Positions 24,701 through 27,264 of a stretch of DNA of 64,000 nt are shown here, in pieces. The translations under genes were made by a program, and so were the position numbers. The stretch is from positions 74,878,014 to 74,942,013 of the forward strand of contig JASEVX010000008.1 of assembly GCA_031761405.1 (NCBI GenBank), written 5' to 3'. The notes under the pieces were generated by a model that had not been told where the DNA came from, searched no databases, and saw only the letters and a list, made by a program, of their open reading frames with translations. Source of the stretch: Serripes groenlandicus. Taxonomy: Eukaryota; Mollusca; Bivalvia; Cardiida; Cardiidae. Every line of letters starts with the position of its first letter. Within the stretch, counting starts at the first letter, position 1.

Positions 24701-24861
24701 CGTGATATAACTGAAATATTGTTGAAAGCGGCGTAAAACCCCAATAAATAAATAAATTGTGTTGACTCTTAAATCTCCTTTCTTCTTTCCAGGTTCCTGT
24801 GGACGAGATTAAACCTGCCAATCACAAGGACAGTCTCCTACAGCAATTACTCTCTGATTGA
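571..24861 (+). CDS. NCOA: p160 nuclear receptor coactivator (NCOA/SRC/taiman family), 3' 15 exons, 5'-incomplete
   Basis: Family role (known): p160 coactivators bind ligand-bound nuclear receptors in the nucleus through LXXLL helices and recruit CBP/p300 and arginine methyltransferases. Seen here: exons 571-718, 1713-2488, 3577-4166, 4708-4836, 6115-8014, 8476-8555, 9457-9657, 10812-10910, 11985-12218, 13461-13653, 15593-15848, 17565-17794, 20053-20181, 22939-23084 and 24793-24861. All have GT/AG borders and compatible phases. The joined frame is open for 1726 codons including TGA. In order: the end of PAS-B; LXXLL boxes at 3996-4013, across the 4166/4708 junction, at 6742-6759 and at 24835-24852; Ser/Asn-rich low complexity; a Gln-rich AD2-like block; and the C-terminal LLQQLL box shared with vertebrate SRC-1a. 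The bHLH and PAS-A parts must lie upstream. Introns are full of MITEs and SINEs. The family call is secure. One-to-one orthology with a given NCOA paralogue is not claimed, since invertebrates usually have a single gene. Confidence 0.9.
741..940 (+). mobile_element. TTAA-type MITE copy (diverged)
   Basis: Termini TTCTTTCCCATGTACAACA and ATATGTGGGAAAGGGTAA surround GCAGCAGACGACTTTGAAAA and its inverted partner. No TTAA survives on the left. Confidence 0.75.
957..1155 (+). mobile_element. TTAA-type MITE copy, right end degraded
   Basis: The left arm AAACCCTTTCCCCACATACC and the internal palindrome (TTGTAGCAATTGCAGAAATT with its partner) are visible. The right terminus is lost. Confidence 0.65.
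1490..1677. mobile_element. Palindromic element centred on CCCTATGTTGTGGG
   Basis: A hairpin at about 1550-1622: AAGAATCGTCTCATTGAGAC with flanking GGTACT..AGTACC and ACCCTATGTTGT/ACAACATAGGGT arms. Outer parts (TCAGCTCCTTTCCC; TCATCTAGAGGTCTG) match other copies. Confidence 0.85.
1713..2488 (+). CDS. NCOA: NCOA exon: Ser/Asn/Pro-rich region
   Basis: The acceptor TTTGTACGCAG ends at 1712 and the donor GTTAGT starts at 2489. The exon begins by completing Arg, then ECDTEDEKGSASTSLMK. It is disordered, rich in Ser, Asn and Pro, with repeated SPG/RSP motifs near its 3' end. It leaves in phase 1 and joins 3577 to give Gly-Leu-Asn-Thr. A MITE's TTAA begins at 2494, overlapping the last base of the donor hexamer. 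Confidence 0.85.
2494..2723 (+). mobile_element. TTAA-type MITE copy abutting NCOA donor
   Basis: TTAA at both ends (2494, 2720). The left TTAA overlaps the last base of donor GTTAGT at 2489. The internal GCTCGTTTTGAGC palindrome is present. Confidence 0.88.
2720..2776 (+). mobile_element. MITE left-arm fragment
   Basis: TTAAACCTTTCCCACTTACA followed by the GCAGACGAC block, then unrelated sequence. It shares its TTAA with the preceding copy. Confidence 0.6.
2777..3130. other. NCOA intron, weakly repetitive
   Basis: Contains a piece resembling the dispersed repeat of 34-37 kb (GAATGTCCTTCAAAAAATGA, GCCGCCAGTGGATGGGG). No exon is needed here by phase. Confidence 0.4.
3131..3227 (-). mobile_element. 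MITE fragment
   Basis: AACCCTTTCCTCATACAGAA, TTCTGACGCTTCTGCAGC and the block TTTTGCCACAATGTTTT are recognisable. It is internally deleted. Confidence 0.6.
3247..3327 (+). repeat. 5' fragment of GGGGTATA-type repeat
   Basis: ATACCCCCTTCGAAGAAGAG, then TATAGGAGTCACTGTG, truncated before the conserved body. Confidence 0.7.
3357..3560 (+). mobile_element. SINE1, 5'-truncated, next to NCOA acceptor
   Basis: GGAGTACTGGTGTAAGAAGA, then GTGAACTGGCTGCCGTGATA, GGCATTAAACCCC and (AATC)n. The tail ends about 16 bases before the exon at 3577. Confidence 0.85.
3577..4166 (+). CDS. NCOA: NCOA exon with first LXXLL box and half of a second
   Basis: The acceptor TGTTTTTTCAG ends at 3576 and the donor GTAATT starts at 4167. 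It holds the LXXLL box CLLKTLL at 3993-4013, followed by an acidic stretch (PDDEYEEP). The exon ends in NNILLK, and only splicing to 4708 creates the next box, LLKQLL. A 5'-truncated SINE1 ends about 16 bases before the acceptor. Confidence 0.88.
4434..4625 (-). mobile_element. TTAA-type MITE copy, 5' end lost
   Basis: Contains the palindrome GGCAAAAGGAGAAATTG/CAATTTCACCTTTTGCC and the right end TTGTTGTATGTGGGAAAGG. Confidence 0.75.
4708..4836 (+). CDS. NCOA: NCOA exon completing an LXXLL box
   Basis: This phase-0 exon has 43 codons, beginning QLLSTDDDAYFKEVKKEG. Joined to the preceding LLK it forms LLKQLLSTDDD, a nuclear receptor box with acidic residues after it. The acceptor ATATTTTTTCAG ends at 4707 and the donor GTAAGT starts at 4837. 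A MITE begins at 4844, one base after the donor hexamer. Confidence 0.87.
4844..5073 (+). mobile_element. TTAA-type MITE copy abutting NCOA donor
   Basis: Complete: TTAA at 4844 and 5070, TIRs TTAACCCTTTCCCTCATA. It starts one base after donor GTAAGT at 4837-4842. Confidence 0.92.
5165..5362. mobile_element. CCCTATGTTGTGGG palindromic element
   Basis: Near-perfect hairpin at 5236-5306 around GAATCGTCTCACTGAGACG. Termini AGAGGTCCAGATCAGGAGG and CCCTCATCTAGAGCTCTG are inverted relatives. Confidence 0.88.
5396..5480. mobile_element. CCCTATGTTGTGGG palindromic element, core only
   Basis: Second hairpin within 200 bp, with CTGAGACAACAATTC at the apex; a partial duplicate of the preceding copy. 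Confidence 0.8.
5605..5808. mobile_element. Diverged CCCTATGTTGTGGG palindromic element
   Basis: Arms GCCCTATGTTTTGGATAT and ACCCACAACATAGGG, flanked by GATCTAGATAAGAAG and CACCTGATCTAGTCC. Confidence 0.75.
5825..5929. mobile_element. MITE reduced to a near-perfect hairpin
   Basis: The two arms (TACGACAATTCTGCAGCAGACG and inverted partner, each read in part) meet directly after an internal deletion. This leaves a roughly 105-bp palindrome ending GGGTTAA. Confidence 0.85.
5935..6022 (+). mobile_element. SINE tail fragment upstream of NCOA exon
   Basis: CACTGACTGCCGTGATAAAA, CTTTTGTTGAAAAGGGCATT and AAGTTCCAATCAATTCAA match the SINE1 3' domain. Confidence 0.65.
6115..8014 (+). CDS. NCOA: NCOA large exon: LXXLL box and candidate activation-domain region
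   Basis: The largest exon, 633 codons in phase 0 at entry and phase 1 at exit. Near its 5' end it has short repeats (VSANVSANVSAN). A leucine-rich segment KLLHMLWEG lies at about 6535. A basic segment (LKRKHDLMES) follows, then ENALLSQLLSKK at 6733-6765. The last resembles vertebrate NR box 3 (ENALLRYLL). Helix-like segments HVLAQILQQADDLE and DIIQQLEQVLNESIDIDSLL lie where AD1 (CBP binding) would be expected, which is inference. The 3' part is Gln-rich. The donor GTAGGT at 8015 lies in SINE-tail-like sequence. Confidence 0.88.
8015..8097 (+). mobile_element. SINE1-like tail beginning at the NCOA donor
   Basis: GTAGGTGAACTGGCCTGTCA then GTTATAACTGAAATATTGTT and (AATC)n tail. In intact SINE1 copies the same stretch reads GAGTAGGTGAACTGGCCGCC. 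The homology begins at the exon/intron border, so the GTAGGT donor lies in it. Confidence 0.7.
8160..8420 (-). repeat. Dispersed repeat in NCOA intron
   Basis: Segments TTGGTCAAAAATGACGGTAA and CCTGGCGAGTTCTTTCTTGC match the intron at about 23480-23630 in inverse orientation. Confidence 0.6.
8476..8555 (+). CDS. NCOA: NCOA small exon
   Basis: The acceptor AATCATTGCAG ends at 8475 and the donor GTTAGT starts at 8556. The first two bases complete Gly, followed by 26 codons (PLRSALTPPSQRPIFSNSN then PNSTAIQ) and exit in phase 0. There is no domain signature; support comes from phase fit, splice sites and Pro/Ser composition matching its neighbours. Confidence 0.75.
8617..8830 (+). mobile_element. 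TTAA-type MITE copy
   Basis: TTAA at 8617 and 8827. The loop side of the internal palindrome is shortened. Otherwise it matches the family. Confidence 0.88.
8843..9008 (+). mobile_element. TTAA-type MITE, internal deletion
   Basis: TTAA at 8843 and 9005. The internal palindrome's left half is missing (ACCTATGACACTATG join). It directly precedes the 36-bp acceptor array. Confidence 0.9.
9010..9456 (+). repeat. 36-bp tandem array of 3' splice-site copies
   Basis: AG dinucleotides of TTTCAG-like acceptors end at 9096, 9132, 9168, 9204, 9240, 9276, 9312, 9348, 9384, 9420 and 9456, an exact 36-bp period. A twelfth related copy ends at 9034 after a small expansion. Each unit holds AATAAATCACTGAATTTCAG followed by a copy of the first 16 exon bases (GTACGACAATCATTGT). 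The last unit is the real border of NCOA exon 9457-9657. The array begins immediately after a MITE that ends at 9008. Confidence 0.93.
9457..9657 (+). CDS. NCOA: NCOA exon: poly-Q AD2-like region
   Basis: Sixty-seven codons in phase 0. It begins VRQSLLQQQKMKQLRERDKQ, then a CAG/CAA poly-Q run at about 9557-9611, then RSFGSQQFPGQRFTQ. The Gln/Arg pattern followed by SFG resembles the AD2 region of vertebrate p160s. The acceptor TTTCAG ends at 9456 and is the last unit of an 11-fold 36-bp array of near-identical acceptors. A later AG at 9480 (CAACAG) would also stay in frame. The donor GTAGGT starts at 9658. Confidence 0.82.
9763..9990 (+). mobile_element. TTAA-type MITE copy
   Basis: Complete copy with TTAA at 9763 and 9987 and internal GCTCGCTTTGAGC loop. 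Confidence 0.92.
10003..10220 (-). mobile_element. MITE copy inverted relative to its neighbour
   Basis: It begins CTCATATAGAAGCTTTCTGA without the TTAACCCTTTCC tip and ends GGGTTAA at 10220. A 12-14 base spacer (TGCTCAGGTGAG) before it recurs after it as TGCTCAAGTGAG. Confidence 0.85.
10221..10492. other. NCOA intron, dispersed-repeat remnant
   Basis: The text TTGGCAGATTTTCAAATAAT and TTTTGTAGAAATGATCAATG belongs to the same degenerate family seen at 34.4-35.3 kb. No exon seen. Confidence 0.5.
10493..10712 (-). mobile_element. TTAA-type MITE copy
   Basis: TTAA at 10493 and 10709, with internal CAAAACAAGC loop. The left arm reads CTCATAAAGACGCCTCTGC. Confidence 0.9.
10812..10910 (+). CDS. 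NCOA: NCOA exon
   Basis: Thirty-three codons, phase 0 at both ends: DSLTMSSGGGVVPFPENLAE then LMNSGSAPNVTLQ. The acceptor TGTTTCCAG ends at 10811 and the donor GTATTA starts at 10911. The PFPENLAELMNSGSAPNVTL segment is the least repetitive part of this region. Confidence 0.82.
10953..11090 (+). mobile_element. MITE, 3'-truncated
   Basis: It starts TTAACACTTTCCCTCATACG and is lost inside the internal palindrome near 11090. A second MITE-like internal fragment follows to about 11240. Confidence 0.8.
11245..11955. mobile_element. CCCTATGTTGTGGG element split by another element
   Basis: The left part (GAGTACCCACAATATAGGGT, AAGGAAAAGAGCTG) and right part (CCCCTACTTATGTGGACCTC) of one copy flank the TIR element at 11331-11927. 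Confidence 0.7.
11331..11927. mobile_element. 600-bp element with 45-bp terminal inverted repeats
   Basis: The left end ACAAGGGTATAGCCAGAAAT runs on through TCGTGGAATTGTTCAATAAA. The right end is its reverse complement, finishing TATACCCTCGT. There is no coding capacity. Flanks belong to a copy of the CCCTATGTTGTGGG palindromic element, so it is a nested insertion. Confidence 0.8.
11985..12218 (+). CDS. NCOA: NCOA exon: Pro-rich then long poly-Q
   Basis: Seventy-eight codons in phase 0, beginning RNQIPGPMSPRFAQGIPQPP, then a Pro/Ser/Met segment. An almost pure CAG/CAA run at about 12110-12179 gives roughly 23 Gln, and WNIRQGQTSLTNQ follows. The acceptor TTTGCAG ends at 11984 and the donor GTAGGA starts at 12219. 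The mixed CAG/CAA codons probably limit slippage, but length polymorphism is likely. Confidence 0.85.
12274..12482 (-). mobile_element. TTAA-type MITE copy
   Basis: TTAACCCTTTCCCTCATATA at left; the right end GAGAGAGGGTTA joins directly to the next copy. Confidence 0.88.
12480..12711 (+). mobile_element. TTAA-type MITE copy, ACATACAACAAATC subtype
   Basis: Subtype with CAACAAATCTGCAGCAGACG. The central arms AAAAGGGGAAATTGCTCATA and TTTCTCCTTTTGCCACAATG pair. It ends GTGGGAAAGGGTTAA. Confidence 0.85.
12757..12880 (+). mobile_element. MITE remnant
   Basis: TTAACTCTTTCGCACTTACA and a decayed body with GTTGAAAACATGGTG. The right end is not clear. Confidence 0.5.
12909..13195 (+). mobile_element. 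Composite MITE
   Basis: The left half is typical; after AGAAAGCGTTAAAGGGAG a second MITE-type right arm (CAGCTGCAGAGTTGTTGC) ends GGGTTAA at 13195. Confidence 0.8.
13208..13396 (+). mobile_element. Diverged MITE copy
   Basis: Shows CTGCAGCAGATGGC, GTTGAAAACACTTTGGC and the ending GTGGAAAAGGGTTA. Confidence 0.65.
13461..13653 (+). CDS. NCOA: NCOA exon
   Basis: The acceptor TTATTCCAG ends at 13460 and the donor GTTGGT starts at 13654. It enters in phase 0 (TQSQYNRSRSLSGGTMQTNP) and exits after the first base of Gly. It carries a further short Gln run (SSQQQQQLF) and ends NQILRQMSMP. A MITE begins 55 bases downstream of the donor. Confidence 0.82.
13708..14005. mobile_element. Chimeric double MITE
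   Basis: A + strand left half (13708 to about 13815) joins a minus-strand copy at AAAACATGCAGCAGACGGC. The whole is flanked by TTAA at 13708 and 14002. Confidence 0.85.
14116..14619 (-). mobile_element. MITE interrupted by a SINE
   Basis: The left arm CTTTACCCTTTCCCACATGT and right arm ATGTATGTGGGAAAGGGTT are separated by SINE1 at 14254-14534, which has an 11-base target duplication. Confidence 0.85.
14254..14534 (+). mobile_element. SINE1, full-length tRNA-derived retroposon
   Basis: tRNA-like head with B-box GAGTTCGAATCCC. The body includes GGAGTACTGGTGTGAGAAAC, and the tail is GCCGTGATATAACTGAGAAA, GGCGTTAAACCCC and (AATC)n. It is flanked by CAGATTTACCA at 14243 and 14535. It lies inside a MITE. 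Confidence 0.9.
14752..14975 (-). mobile_element. TTAA-type MITE copy
   Basis: TTTACCCTTTCCCTCATATA at left; the right end TGTATGAGGGTTAA has lost AAAGG. Confidence 0.88.
15040..15208. mobile_element. CCCTATGTTGTGGG palindromic element
   Basis: Hairpin AACCCTATGTTGTGGGTACT/AGTACCCACAACATAGGGTT with short apex. The right end CTTATCTGGACCTCTGC matches other copies. Confidence 0.85.
15260..15449 (+). mobile_element. Diverged MITE copy
   Basis: AACCCTTTTGTACATTTAAC, the arms GGCAAAAGGAGAAATTGCTT/CTCCTTTTGCTAC, and the end CATGTGGGAAAGGGTAA. Confidence 0.7.
15455..15570. mobile_element. CCCTATGTTGTGGG element, terminal half
   Basis: GATAAGAGAGATATTGTGGG and CCTCCTTATCTGGACCTCTG, without the hairpin core. 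It lies just before the NCOA acceptor at 15592. Confidence 0.65.
15593..15848 (+). CDS. NCOA: NCOA exon: Ser/Pro-rich
   Basis: The acceptor ATATTACAG ends at 15592. It completes Gly, then RGSPRASQSPFGPSDPLLMS, and ends RLVDIDLSLFD plus two bases of Asn. The donor GTAAGT starts at 15849. Many SP dipeptides could be phosphorylation sites, but that is inference only. Confidence 0.83.
15849..16110. other. NCOA intron, decayed
   Basis: Weak MITE-like words (TTTACCACAATGTTTTCAAA) but no clear termini. Confidence 0.35.
16110..16350 (+). repeat. Two short tandem arrays
   Basis: Three units with GTTAATGGCAAAATAGTATG and TTTTAACCTTTTACA. Then three to four units of GCAAAACAGAAAAAAACATT plus GTGGCA. 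Confidence 0.8.
16541..16770 (-). mobile_element. TTAA-type MITE copy
   Basis: Complete, TTAA at 16541 and 16767. It shares the right TTAA with the next copy. Confidence 0.9.
16767..17230 (+). mobile_element. MITE interrupted by a SINE
   Basis: TTAACCATTTCCCACATAAC at left and AGAAAAGGGTTAA at right. SINE2 (16950-17170) is inserted in TTCCAAAAGTTGT, which is duplicated on both sides. Confidence 0.88.
16950..17170 (+). mobile_element. SINE2, tRNA-derived (Leu/Ser-like head)
   Basis: The head has TGGTCGAGTGGTTAGCGTC and B-box GGGTTCGATCCCC. The body GGTTTGTTTACCCAGGGATC is shared with other copies. The tail here is the alternative type CTGTCGATGCGCCATAAAAC. It carries a 13-base target duplication inside a MITE. 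Confidence 0.9.
17232..17306. mobile_element. MITE right-arm fragment
   Basis: TTTTGCCTAGATATTTTCGA and GGTCTGCTGCAGATG remain between two complete copies. Confidence 0.5.
17307..17540 (+). mobile_element. TTAA-type MITE copy next to NCOA acceptor
   Basis: Complete, TTAA at 17307 and 17537. The NCOA exon acceptor follows 24 bases later. Confidence 0.92.
17565..17794 (+). CDS. NCOA: NCOA exon: conserved segment before C-terminal region
   Basis: The acceptor TAATTACAG ends at 17564. It encodes SKKPPDVPLSVTTPASTHYI, then KREIRNLCNARTERHLQAQ, a Gln run and ETSELPLDILEQ. The REIRNLCNARTERH segment recalls the conserved REELR...RT segment of vertebrate p160s. The donor GTAGGT starts at 17795. The exon starts only 24 bases after the end of a MITE (17307-17540), so branch point and pyrimidine tract must fit there or inside the MITE. 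Confidence 0.83.
17835..18182 (+). repeat. 34-bp minisatellite related to the SINE2 body
   Basis: About ten units of TTTGAAGTGCCCTTGGACAA plus GGCACATTTCCTAG. The same core (GAGTGCCCTTGGGCAAGGCA, then CATTTTCTAG) occurs once in each SINE2, so the array is probably an amplified SINE segment. Confidence 0.88.
18368..18596 (-). mobile_element. TTAA-type MITE copy
   Basis: TTAACCCTTTCCCTCATATA at left; right end ATGAGGGAAAGGGTAAA. Confidence 0.9.
18865..18963 (+). mobile_element. MITE, 3'-truncated
   Basis: TTAACCCTTTTCCCACATAC and the GCAGCAGACGAC block, cut at the TTAA of the next copy. Confidence 0.75.
18962..19166 (+). mobile_element. TTAA-type MITE copy
   Basis: TTAA at 18962 and 19163; part of the internal palindrome is deleted. 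Confidence 0.88.
19163..19294 (+). mobile_element. MITE, 5'-truncated
   Basis: It begins at GAGTTGAAATCATTGTGAC and keeps the internal palindrome and right arm, ending GGGAAAGGATTAA. Confidence 0.75.
19563..19856 (+). repeat. GGGGTATA-type dispersed repeat, full length
   Basis: ATACCCCCCTTCGAAGAAGA to CAGTGATAGTTTTAGTT, with TTACAAACCACTGGGTGG inside. No coding capacity; origin unknown. Confidence 0.85.
19880..19988 (+). mobile_element. MITE core fragment
   Basis: The palindrome GGAGAAATTGCTCATGATGA with partner, followed by GTTGTCTGCTGCAGATGCG. Outer arms are absent. Confidence 0.65.
20053..20181 (+). CDS. NCOA: NCOA exon: charged segment
   Basis: The acceptor TTGTTTACAG ends at 20052. 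Joined to 17794 it reads INEMSQEHSNAMQTHNYKEE, then LVVPKKREEAKTRYETLQAL, and exits in phase 1. The donor GTATGT starts at 20182. The open frame and phase fit support it. The stretch around 20068-20092 is copied in the preceding intron at 19991-20015. Confidence 0.72.
20189..20725 (+). repeat. Tandem repeat of about 55 bp ending in an inverted block
   Basis: About eight direct units contain CCTGTACCCATTTAA and GTTTTAACTAGTTAATG. From about 20610 two further units run in inverse orientation (TTAAATGGGTACAGG), so the end can fold into a long hairpin. Confidence 0.85.
20727..20896 (-). mobile_element. MITE, 5'-truncated
   Basis: Body from GAAAACATAGTGACGAAAGA to GAGGGAAAGGGTTAA. It joins directly to the preceding tandem array. 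Confidence 0.85.
20963..22275. mobile_element. 1.3-kb element with inverted GC ends and about seven internal 160-bp units
   Basis: It begins TTATCCCCCGCTTTTTC and ends GCAAGCGGGGGATA. Inside, a unit with GTGCAATAACTGCCACAAAT, AACAAGGTTAAATGCCTTAA and GTTCGATCGTCACTTTCGG recurs every roughly 158-165 bp (near 21060, 21218, 21376, 21536, 21697, 21868, 22020), with a last partial unit. No protein-coding capacity was seen. Confidence 0.82.
22288..22363 (+). repeat. 3' fragment of GGGGTATA-type dispersed repeat
   Basis: TTATGGTGTAGGTCAAGGTG through CATCTTCAGTGATAGTTCT, matching the 3' ends of the copies at 150, 19563, 24301 and 58044. Confidence 0.75.
22515..22809 (+). mobile_element. Composite MITE
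   Basis: A + strand left half switches near 22655 to a minus-strand right half (GAAGAAATTGCTCAAAACAA). It ends GGGTTAA at 22809. Confidence 0.8.
22836..22912. mobile_element. MITE fragment
   Basis: TTTCTCTGATAAAGAC and TTTTCAAAAGACATCTGCTA remain close to the NCOA acceptor at 22938. Confidence 0.45.
22939..23084 (+). CDS. NCOA: NCOA exon
   Basis: The acceptor TTTATTTCAG ends at 22938. It completes Ser, then DQDEKATSLFRKQLTQQQKL and RMAANSAEKIPASFVEPKHV, and exits in phase 0. The donor GTAAAT starts at 23085. The composition is basic and Gln-rich, as in the region just before the p160 C-terminus. Confidence 0.78.
23115..23380 (+). mobile_element. Diverged MITE copy
   Basis: TTAACAATTTCCCTCATTTG, the inner arms AAGGTGAAATTGCTC/GCAATTCACCTTT, and the right end GGGGTTAA at 23380. 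Confidence 0.75.
23381..23837. repeat. Dispersed repeat in NCOA intron
   Basis: The stretch with GCAAGAAAGAACTCACCAGG and ATGGTTACCGTCATTTTGG matches, in inverse orientation, the NCOA intron at 8270-8400. The rest (to the MITE fragment at about 23838) was not recognised. Confidence 0.6.
23838..23960. mobile_element. MITE remnant
   Basis: AATATTTCTCATTTTGTCAC, AATGTTTTCAAACCTTGGCT and GCAGATGCGTCTACATATG are visible. Confidence 0.45.
24113..24300 (+). mobile_element. MITE fused to another repeat
   Basis: It starts TTGACCCTTTCCCACATACA and breaks at TATATGAGGGA, where the GGGGTATA-type repeat continues without its own 5' end. Confidence 0.8.
24301..24516 (+). repeat. GGGGTATA-type dispersed repeat, 5'-truncated
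   Basis: From AGCCATATTTTGACCGGCCT through AAACCACTGGGTGGAATTCA to CAGTGATAGTTCTAGT, near-identical to the 19563 and 58044 copies. Confidence 0.85.
24531..24756 (+). mobile_element. SINE2 copy upstream of NCOA last exon
   Basis: Head GTGGTCGAGTGGTTAGCG with B-box GGGTTCGATCCCT; tail GCCGTGATATAACTGAAATA and (AATA)n. A perfect 14-base target duplication TTGTGTTGACTCTT lies at 24517 and 24757. Confidence 0.93.
24793..24861 (+). CDS. NCOA: NCOA last exon with C-terminal LXXLL box and stop
   Basis: Twenty-two codons plus TGA: VPVDEIKPANHKDSLLQQLL then SD. The terminal LLQQLL at 24835-24852 corresponds to the extra C-terminal NR box of vertebrate SRC-1a (LLQQLLTE), which anchors the gene identification. 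The acceptor CTTTCCAG ends at 24792. An intact SINE2 with its target duplication ends only 22 bases upstream. Confidence 0.88.
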   Translation, partial: VPVDEIKPANHKDSLLQQLLSD

Positions 24862-24910
24862 TGCCGGCCATAAATTAGGGACTTTCACAAAAAATAAATA
24901 CAATAAACCT
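24862..24910 (+). promoter_or_regulatory. NCOA 3' UTR start with poly(A) signals
   Basis: After the stop codon, AATAAA occurs at about 24893 and 24902. Either could direct cleavage in the following 10-30 bases. No transcript evidence is available here. Confidence 0.5.
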
Positions 24911-25023
24911 AACCGAGCCAGTACTAAACAGTAACAGAACTTCTGCTCAATTTTTACGTTTTTGTTATCCCCCCCCTCTCACTATGATTAAGACTGTATG
25001 CAAACACTCATAGCTATAATTCA

Positions 25024-25210
25024 GAGCTCTAGATAAGGGGCGTTTCGCATGTTCTAAAATCCTTATTTGACCCTCTAACCCTATGTTGTGGGTACTCAAA
25101 AGAATCGTCTCGGTTCTTTTGAGTACACACAACATAGGGTTTGCTTTAATAATAAGAGAGAAATTGTGGGAAAAAGAGCTGAATAGCCCTCCTTATCTGG
25201 ACCTCTAGCT
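25024..25210. mobile_element. CCCTATGTTGTGGG palindromic element
   Basis: Termini CAGAGCTCTAGATAAGGGG and CCTCCTTATCTGGACCTCTA. The hairpin apex is shortened to AATCGTCTCGGTTC. Confidence 0.88.
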
Positions 25211-25216
25211 ATTGTT

Positions 25217-25400
25217 TTAACCCTTCCCCCCCATGGAGGAGCATCTGTAGCAGACCACTATTGAAATCAATGTGACAAAAGTAGGAATTCTTCTATTGTC
25301 GCAATGTTTTTCAACTTTGTTCAATGATAATAACGTTATTAAGTGATTTCTTTTTGACATTTTTTTACTGGATGCTTTCAAAGTCATCTTCTGTAGACAA
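25217..25400 (-). mobile_element. Decayed MITE
   Basis: TTAACCCTTCCCCCCATGGA and GCAGACCACTATTGAAATCA. The right end is unclear. Confidence 0.5.
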
Positions 25401-25508
25401 CTAGGTAAACATCTCGGCTATAATACAGAAGACAAAAGTGTTATTAAAGAAAATCGTCTACTGCAAATGTGTCTACATATATAGATATAGGTATAAACTG
25501 AATTGCAT

Positions 25509-25637
25509 TTTCCCTTTCCAACATATTCCAACACTTTCTGAAGCCAATGCAGCAGACGACTTTTGAAAACATTGTGACAAAAAGGGGAAATTGCTCAAAA
25601 TGGTATGCTGCAGATTTGTTGTATGTAGGAAGCGTTT
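25509..25637 (-). mobile_element. MITE with internal deletion
   Basis: CCCTTTCCAACATATTCC, AGCAGACGACTTTTGAAAAC and the right end GATTTGTTGTATGTAGGA. Confidence 0.65.
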
Positions 25638-25684
25638 ATGCTCTAAGGTAATGGATGTAAATGTTTTTGTTATCATCTGATTAC

Positions 25685-25827
25685 TTGTGGAAAAGCAGCC
25701 AGTTGCTTGGGAAGATTGTTGTGTGGAGTACTGGTGTGCGAAAACCAGGAAACATATGAGTAGGTGAACTGGCCGCCGTGATATGACTGAGAAATTGTTA
25801 AAAACGGCGTTAAACATCAATCAATCA
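25685..25827 (+). mobile_element. SINE1, 5'-truncated with target duplication
   Basis: TTGTGGAAAAGCAGCCAGTT to the (AATC)n tail. A perfect 13-base duplication ATCATCTGATTAC at 25672 and 25828 shows that truncation occurred at insertion. Confidence 0.9.
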
Positions 25828-25997
25828 ATCATCTGATTACATGTTTATTGACCTCTTTCCCGATATAGTTGGTTGTAGACACCTTTGCAGCAAACAAATA
25901 GAAAATATTATAGAAGGAGAAATTACTTGAAAGTAATAATTTACTGTTGAACATAATGGTCATGAATTAAAGTTGACCCCTTCTCTCATATAGCAAA

Positions 25998-26267
25998 TCG
26001 AGGGCTTGGCGTGAAACGGTTGTAACTAAAATTGGTATTTTTTTTACCAAGGTTAATCACCTCGCCATAAAGTCTTTATAAGCGTTAAATCATTTTTCTT
26101 GGTAAACAATGTAAATTTAGGTGCCATTGCTCTTTCTGAGCAATGGCTTGCTCTTTCTGAGCAATGGCATCTAAATTTGCATTGTTTACAAAGGGGTCAA
26201 AATTGACCCTAAACCAGGGTTTTCAAAATAGGTTTTTAGTTACAACCGTTTCACACCAAGCCCTCGA
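25998..26267. mobile_element. TCGAGGGCTTGG fold-back element
   Basis: Ends TCGAGGGCTTGGCGTGAAAC and GTTTCACACCAAGCCCTCGA; inner palindrome of GGTGCCATTGCTC/GAGCAATGGC. It is inserted in MITE-like sequence. Confidence 0.88.
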
Positions 26268-26323
26268 TATAGTAATAGACAAATTTGAAAACATCTAAGC
26301 AAAAACGACCATTGAGGATATTA

Positions 26324-26555
26324 TTAACCCTTTCCCTCACACGACAATTCTGCAGCAGACGACTTTGAACATATTTTGTCAAAAAATAGAAAATCTATAT
26401 AATTAAATGGATAACCTATGACTAAAAGTAGAAAAAACATTGTGTCAAAAGGAGAAATTGCTCGTTTTGAGCAATTTCTTCTTTTGTCACTATGTTTTCA
26501 AAAAGCTGTCTGCTGCAGAGGCGTCAGAAAGCGTCTATATGAGGGAAAGGGTTAA
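26324..26555 (+). mobile_element. TTAA-type MITE copy
   Basis: Complete, TTAA at 26324 and 26552; internal GCTCGTTTTGAGC loop. Confidence 0.92.
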
Positions 26556-26771
26556 AGGTTGTCTGCATGTGATAGGATAGGGTAAGTCAATCGGTCAACC
26601 TGCTTATTGATACCTAAGGCAATCCGAAATGGTGGACCTAAAATTGCGTGTAGACTGCCCTGATTGATTATCTACGGATCGGTAGACAACACTTGTGCTC
26701 CTTTGAAAAATTCTTGTTATTAAATAGTTTGTAAATATGACATTATGAGATTTTGTTTGTTTGTTGGCGGG

Positions 26772-27008
26772 TTAACCCTTTCCCACATACAACAAATCTG
26801 CAGCAGACAACTTTTTTAAGTTTTTCTGTAAAAAAAAATACGGATAATCTCTGAATATGAAAGTGTAATTGTTGAATATAGTTGAAAACATTGTGGCAAA
26901 AGGAGAGATTGCTCATCATTATGAGCATTTTCTTCTCTTTCCACAATGTTTTCTTAAGTTGTCTGCTTCAGAAGAATCATGTTGGGTCTGCAGGTGGGAA
27001 AGGGTTAG
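26772..27008 (+). mobile_element. TTAA-type MITE, ACATACAACAAATC subtype
   Basis: TTAACCCTTTCCCACATACA to GGTGGGAAAGGGTTA; body diverged. Confidence 0.85.
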
Positions 27009-27264
27009 TGAATGAATAGTGCACAGACATTTGTATATAGACAGAGAGTATATTTTACGTATAGAGATGTATAGCTATAGGTATATGTTTACATACTTCG
27101 CACACCTAATTGAATTGTGTCTTAATTTTATGTGTGAATATTCATTATATCAGGGGGGGGGCTGATTATCTTGAACGATAGCTTTCCCCCCCCCAAATTC
27201 ATTTGTTTCATATTGCGCTTTGTCGAATGCCAATTTCTTGTTAGATTTTCTCTATTACTTTATA
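27009..27264. other. Intergenic, nothing recognised
   Basis: AT-rich with a G9/C9 pair near 27153-27195 that could form a short hairpin. No gene or family member seen. Confidence 0.35.
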
